This document shows positions 60,778-64,000 of a DNA stretch of 64,000 bases, piece by piece (the stretch's first letter is position 1; each line of letters begins with the position of its first letter). A model generated the notes under the pieces. It saw nothing but the letters and a program-made list of their open reading frames with translations, made no database searches and was not told where the DNA came from. Origin of the DNA: JAJDFU01 sp964641965 (GTDB lineage: Bacteria; Bacteroidota; Bacteroidia; Chitinophagales; Saprospiraceae); the NCBI GenBank assembly GCA_964641965.1, contig CAZXLD010000004.1:127547-191546 (forward strand), given 5' to 3'. A program made the translations under genes and the position numbers.

Positions 60778-61974
60778 ATGCTCCAGCGGTCTATTGATAC
60801 CTATCTTGAATCTTTCCGGGATTTATCCCGGGAGATCTGGATATTATCAGCCGTTACCTTGATCAACCGGAGTGGTACGATGGTTATCCCATTCCTGTCC
60901 ATTTACCTGAAGACAGTCTTGGGGTTCAGCTTTATACAAGTTGGTTGGGTAATGGCAGTATTTGGCTGTGGTTCGTTACTGGGATCTTATATAGGAGGAC
61001 GGATTACCGACCGGCTTGGGCATTACGATGTCCAGTTTTGGTCTTTATTCCTAGCTGGGTGGTTTTACCTGACCTTGATGTTTATCCACCAGTTTGAACA
61101 TTGGGTCCTGGCTGTCTTTGGCTTAAGCGTTATTACGGACACCTTTCGACCCGCCACGATGGCCGCTATTGCTGAATACAGTCATGAAGGCACTCGTACC
61201 CGATCTTTATCTCTGCTGCGGTTGGCAATCAACTTGGGCTGGTCGGCAGGGCCTGCGATTGGCGGATTTGTAGCAGGCACTATTGGCTACCAAGCCCTGT
61301 TTATTCTGGATGGAATGACCTGTCTATTTGCGGCTTTGTTCTTCCGGGCTTCTCTCAAACGTACGCGCCTCAGTCCATTTGAAGGTCGGGAGCAAGAGCA
61401 ACCTGTTCAGACCGTTAAGGGGCCGGAACACAATCGCCCCTATCTTCTTTTCCTGGGTCTTCATTTATTGGTATTGGTTTGCTTTATGCAGCTCTTCATC
61501 TCGCTGCCCATCTATTTTAAAGAACATTTTGAGCTTACCGAGATTTGGATAGGAATACTAATGGCTCTTAATGGTTTGACCATCGTTATTTTTGAGATGC
61601 CGCTAGTTTATCGACTGGAGTCCAAAGCTCGACAAATGCGCTGGATCGGCTTCGGAGCCGGGCTGATCGGCTTCACTTACCTCTTATTGTTGCTTGCTCC
61701 CAATTGGGTTTTTATTGTCCTTCCTGCTATGCTTTCGCTAAGCTTGGGCGAAATATTTTATATGCCTTTCTCCAACTCCTATGCCTTGGCACAAAGTCAA
61801 CCTGAAAACCGGGGCGCCTACATGGGATGGTACGCTATGGCCGGTTCAGGGGCTTTTATTCTGGCACCTATTGTGGGACTCCAATTTACAAGCGTAGCCG
61901 GATATACTGCTTTATGGGGTATGTTAAGCGCGCTCTGTACGTTTACGGTTGTTGCCTTTCTCCGATTGAAATAA
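60778..61974 (+). CDS. Major facilitator superfamily transporter
   Basis: 398 residues, twelve membrane helices. The MFS loop-2/3 motif is present as 'GSYIGGRITDRLGHYDV' near 78-94 and a central hydrophilic loop of about 30 residues separates the halves. It is most like multidrug or sugar-efflux MFS members, but the substrate is not readable. The promoter region carries repeats that could be an operator. It is closed by a weak AAATAAA/TTTATTT repeat. Confidence 0.85.
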   Translation: MLQRSIDTYLESFRDLSREIWILSAVTLINRSGTMVIPFLSIYLKTVLGFSFIQVGWVMAVFGCGSLLGSYIGGRITDRLGHYDVQFWSLFLAGWFYLTLMFIHQFEHWVLAVFGLSVITDTFRPATMAAIAEYSHEGTRTRSLSLLRLAINLGWSAGPAIGGFVAGTIGYQALFILDGMTCLFAALFFRASLKRTRLSPFEGREQEQPVQTVKGPEHNRPYLLFLGLHLLVLVCFMQLFISLPIYFKEHFELTEIWIGILMALNGLTIVIFEMPLVYRLESKARQMRWIGFGAGLIGFTYLLLLLAPNWVFIVLPAMLSLSLGEIFYMPFSNSYALAQSQPENRGAYMGWYAMAGSGAFILAPIVGLQFTSVAGYTALWGMLSALCTFTVVAFLRLK

Positions 61975-62076
61975 ACACAAAAAAGTCTTCATTTATTTCA
62001 TAAGATTGGAACATCTGACACTACAATCTGTTACGCTTCCATTAACTAGAACATAAATTCTAAAATCCAAGTTACC

Positions 62077-62307
62077 ATGGCAAAGGAAACATTTTCCGCT
62101 CCTCAATCTTCGGCATCTACTACGACCTGGCCCGAGTTAGCAATCCAGCTATATGATAAACTTACCGGGAGGAATGCCGAGATTACCTATGAATTCGAAA
62201 ACTTCGAATTACATGTTCCAAGCGACACCACTGATCAAGCCCAGCATGCTGCCTGGAAGATGAATGGTGTACTAAAAATCCGTACCCAAGAAATTACACC
62301 GGAATAA
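62077..62307 (+). CDS. Small protein of unknown function
   Basis: 76 residues, soluble, with one helical half (LAIQLYDKLTGRNAEITYEFE) and one probable beta half (LHVPSDTT). No signal peptide or known motif. It is followed, 17 bases after the stop region, by a GC-rich hairpin and then the gene at 62346. I cannot assign a function. Confidence 0.5.
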   Translation: MAKETFSAPQSSASTTTWPELAIQLYDKLTGRNAEITYEFENFELHVPSDTTDQAQHAAWKMNGVLKIRTQEITPE

Positions 62308-62317
62308 TCTAAAATTT

Positions 62318-62339
62318 CCGCCGGGTGCTTGCCCGGCGG
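62318..62339 (+). repeat. GC-rich hairpin directly before the start codon at 62346
   Basis: CCGCCGGG (62318-62325) / CCCGGCGG (62332-62339), a perfect 8-bp GC-only stem with loop TGCTTG, ending six bases before the ATG at 62346. No T-tract follows, so it is not a terminator; it may hinder or guide translation initiation of the next gene. Confidence 0.5.
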
Positions 62340-62345
62340 CCCCCT

Positions 62346-62687
62346 ATGCAAACCATTATCCAACTTCTCCAGGGCGTCCGGCTGGATGCAGATCTTACAT
62401 TGGAAGCTCCCAACGGGATTCTTATCTGTAAATCCTCTCCTGATGGGGTTTTATCCCTTGATTTTTCCAATGAAGCAACCTTTCGATTCTTTTTGCAGAG
62501 TCTGCGAAAAGCAGGGTTCTCTTTCCTGGATCAATTGAAGCTTTCCGATCAAATCTCCTCCCTACCCTACCCCATAGAGATAAAAGTTAACGGTACAACC
62601 TATCTCAAGCACTTGCCCGGCACCAAGCTTCAGCTCGATCGCTGGCAACTCTTCCGCCAGGCATTGCTCCAATTTTTTGGCAGATAG
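62346..62687 (+). CDS. Protein of unknown function
   Basis: 113 residues from the ATG at 62346; a GTG at 62325 within the hairpin would add seven residues. The chain is mixed alpha/beta with a Phe-rich central helix (EATFRFFLQSLRKAGFSFL). No motif is recognised. The Sua5 gene follows by 35 bases, possibly cotranscribed. Confidence 0.5.
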   Translation: MQTIIQLLQGVRLDADLTLEAPNGILICKSSPDGVLSLDFSNEATFRFFLQSLRKAGFSFLDQLKLSDQISSLPYPIEIKVNGTTYLKHLPGTKLQLDRWQLFRQALLQFFGR

Positions 62688-62722
62688 CACCTACCTTTGG
62701 CCTTACACAACTTGTTACCAGT

Positions 62723-63697
62723 TTGCGCGCCGAAAAGGGTACCGATATTAATTTGGCAAAGGATTTGCTCTCTGCAGGCAGGCTCGTGTCCATCCCTACG
62801 GAAACGGTATATGGTTTGGCCGGGAATGCCTTTTCCTCCCAAGCCGTAGCCCAGATTTTCAGGGTGAAGAACCGCCCCAGTTTTGATCCACTAATCGTTC
62901 ATGTTGGCCATCCGGAGCAACTTCATCAATTGGTTCAGCCCATCCCATCGGCTGCCCTGCATCTCACTGAAAAATTATGGCCCGGCCCTTTAACGCTATT
63001 GCTTCCCAAACAAAGCCAGGTAAATGACTTGGTGACCGCTGGCTCCAGTAAAGTAGCAGTTCGAATGCCCAACCACCCCATGACAATCGAATTGTTGAAT
63101 TCACTTGCCTTTCCTGTAGCCGCTCCCTCTGCAAACCCATTTGGCTATATCAGCCCTACCACCGCAGACCATGTGCTGGAGCAATTAGGTGACAAGATCG
63201 ATTATGTCTTGGATGGAGGAGCTTGCCAGGTCGGCATCGAAAGCACCATAATCGGGTTTGAAGCAGAACGGCCCGTTGTATACCGGAAAGGTGGAATTAC
63301 CGTCGAACAACTGGAGGAGTTGATCGGCCAGGTAGAGATAAAAAAACATTCCTCCTCAAATCCCAGCGCACCGGGTATGTTGAAGAGTCATTATGCACCT
63401 AAAGTACCTATTGTCCTTGGCGCTATCCCAAGCATGCGCAACCAATGGCAAGGTACATCCTATGGTATCTTGAGCTTTAAAGACAGGTACCCTGGGCACA
63501 ATGCTTCCTGGCAGGTGGTGCTAAGCACTTCTGGCGATCTCACCGAAGCTGCACAAAATCTTTTTGCAGGCCTTCGTTACCTGGACCAACAACCACTCGA
63601 GGTCATCCTCGCAGAATTGGTACCGGAAAAAGGGTTGGGGAGAGCTATAAATGACCGGCTGAGAAGAGCCGCTGCTACTAAATCCGAAGAGCCTTAG
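62723..63697 (+). CDS. Threonylcarbamoyl-AMP synthase (Sua5/TsaC family)
   Basis: 324 residues. The YrdC domain (about 1-205) has 'LVSIPTETVYGLAGNAFSSQAV', 'KNRPSFDPLIVHV', 'WPGPLTLLLPK' and 'PVAAPSANPFGYISPTTADHV'. The C-terminal Sua5 domain (about 235-324) begins after 'PSAPGMLKSHYAPKVPIV'. It makes threonylcarbamoyl-AMP for the t6A37 modification of tRNAs. No ATG lies in frame near the start, so TTG at 62723 is taken; the sequence from there aligns with the family's usual opening. Confidence 0.9.
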   Translation: MRAEKGTDINLAKDLLSAGRLVSIPTETVYGLAGNAFSSQAVAQIFRVKNRPSFDPLIVHVGHPEQLHQLVQPIPSAALHLTEKLWPGPLTLLLPKQSQVNDLVTAGSSKVAVRMPNHPMTIELLNSLAFPVAAPSANPFGYISPTTADHVLEQLGDKIDYVLDGGACQVGIESTIIGFEAERPVVYRKGGITVEQLEELIGQVEIKKHSSSNPSAPGMLKSHYAPKVPIVLGAIPSMRNQWQGTSYGILSFKDRYPGHNASWQVVLSTSGDLTEAAQNLFAGLRYLDQQPLEVILAELVPEKGLGRAINDRLRRAAATKSEEP

Positions 63698-63988
63698 ACG
63701 AAGAGCGTGTTTCAAATTCATATTCTGCGATCAAATCGCCACTTTTTTGATGATAACTCGTTGGAGAACCATGCCCCATAGTGCTGCTATGAGGAAGAAT
63801 GGATGACGCTTATGGTCACCCTCCTGACAGCCATCGGCTCGTCAGGTCCTCCGCCTTTTATCACCAAAAAGTTGACTGATTTTACCACTATTTGCGAAAT
63901 TAAAACAAGCTCTAAGCTCGACTTTAGCCAATTAGGCTGCTCTGTTAGCATTGTAAATCAATTGCTTAAAAAGAGCAGCTTTTAAATT
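63698..63988. other. Intergenic tail region, no gene seen
   Basis: About 290 bases without a convincing ORF on either strand. A 60-codon frame at 63803 has no family resemblance. I see no terminator directly after the Sua5 gene and no repeat. Confidence 0.4.
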
Positions 63989-64000
63989 ATGCACATCGCT
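63989..64000 (+). CDS. Possible start of a further gene, cut by window edge
   Basis: An ATG at 63989 is followed by three codons giving MHIA. That opening is the one found in many Bacteroidota deoxynucleoside kinases (MHIAxxGNIGxGK), but four residues cannot prove it. The preceding 20 bases are AT-rich. Confidence 0.25.

Noticed and set aside
63803..63985. 60-codon ORF at the right end
   Set aside because: No family similarity, no promoter element and overlapping an otherwise gene-free stretch.
1..64000. CRISPR arrays, insertion sequences, prophage or tandem repeat clusters
   Set aside because: No regularly spaced repeats, no transposase or phage structural genes and no long terminal inverted repeats were seen.

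Overview
The window reads as a chromosomal segment of a Bacteroidota bacterium, most likely from the Saprospiria/Lewinella-like part of the phylum (inference from gene content, no marker tree was run). Supporting signs are: many AT-rich -7 elements of the Bacteroidota form TAnnTTTG placed 25-45 bases before start codons, a general lack of Shine-Dalgarno sequences, phylum-typical families (Porin_10-like porin, DUF3536 GH57 enzyme, large PIG-L protein with a GATase-like tail, TPR/LytTR regulators, degenerate-Nudix NrtR/AraR-type regulator) and numerous lipoproteins. No rRNA, tRNA, CRISPR array, insertion sequence or prophage was seen.

Layout. 1-3.5 kb: a cut lipoprotein, a secreted small protein, a Nudix hydrolase, a cysteine-synthase-like enzyme and a fatty acid hydroxylase. 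3.5-8.1 kb: a minus-strand group of PIG-L deacetylase, a 51-aa membrane protein and a sodium:solute symporter, divergent from a GH57/DUF3536 enzyme. 10.7-16.5 kb: LpxH-like phosphatase, porin, fabI and recN. 16.6-23.4 kb: lipoprotein, Mn-type superoxide dismutase, fumarase, RRM protein, and a HExxH lipoprotein translationally coupled to penicillin-binding protein 1C. 23.6-26.7 kb: a cytosolic TPR histidine kinase, a 48-aa double-glycine leader peptide and a LytTR response regulator. 26.8-32.4 kb: voltage-gated-type K+ channel, DoxX-like protein, COG2509 flavoprotein, secreted protein, kdsA and a membrane metallophosphoesterase. 32.5-34.6 kb: fasciclin protein divergent from an ECF sigma/RskA-type anti-sigma pair. 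35-46.8 kb: lepA, an OmpA protein, lipoproteins, an NrtR-type regulator, comEA/comEC, a class III cyclase, a GNAT enzyme and yraN. 47-51.4 kb: an orphan LuxR-type regulator, a lipid A-type acyltransferase and fadH. 51.6-58.4 kb: a candidate small RNA, a 1173-aa outer membrane protein and an M16 peptidase. 58.4-64 kb: MATE and MFS transporters, small hypotheticals and a Sua5/TsaC enzyme.

Most of the window is housekeeping and envelope biology (kdsA, LpxH-like, LpxL-like, porin, PBP1C, fabI, OmpA). The least ordinary place is 23.6-26.7 kb, where a putative secreted double-glycine peptide is encoded between its likely regulator and a soluble TPR kinase. An intrinsic terminator sits between peptide and kinase, and a promoter sits directly before the peptide. 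I read this as a candidate peptide-signalling module. The second is a promoter-to-terminator unit without an ORF at 51.61-51.76 kb that looks like a small RNA with competing hairpins.
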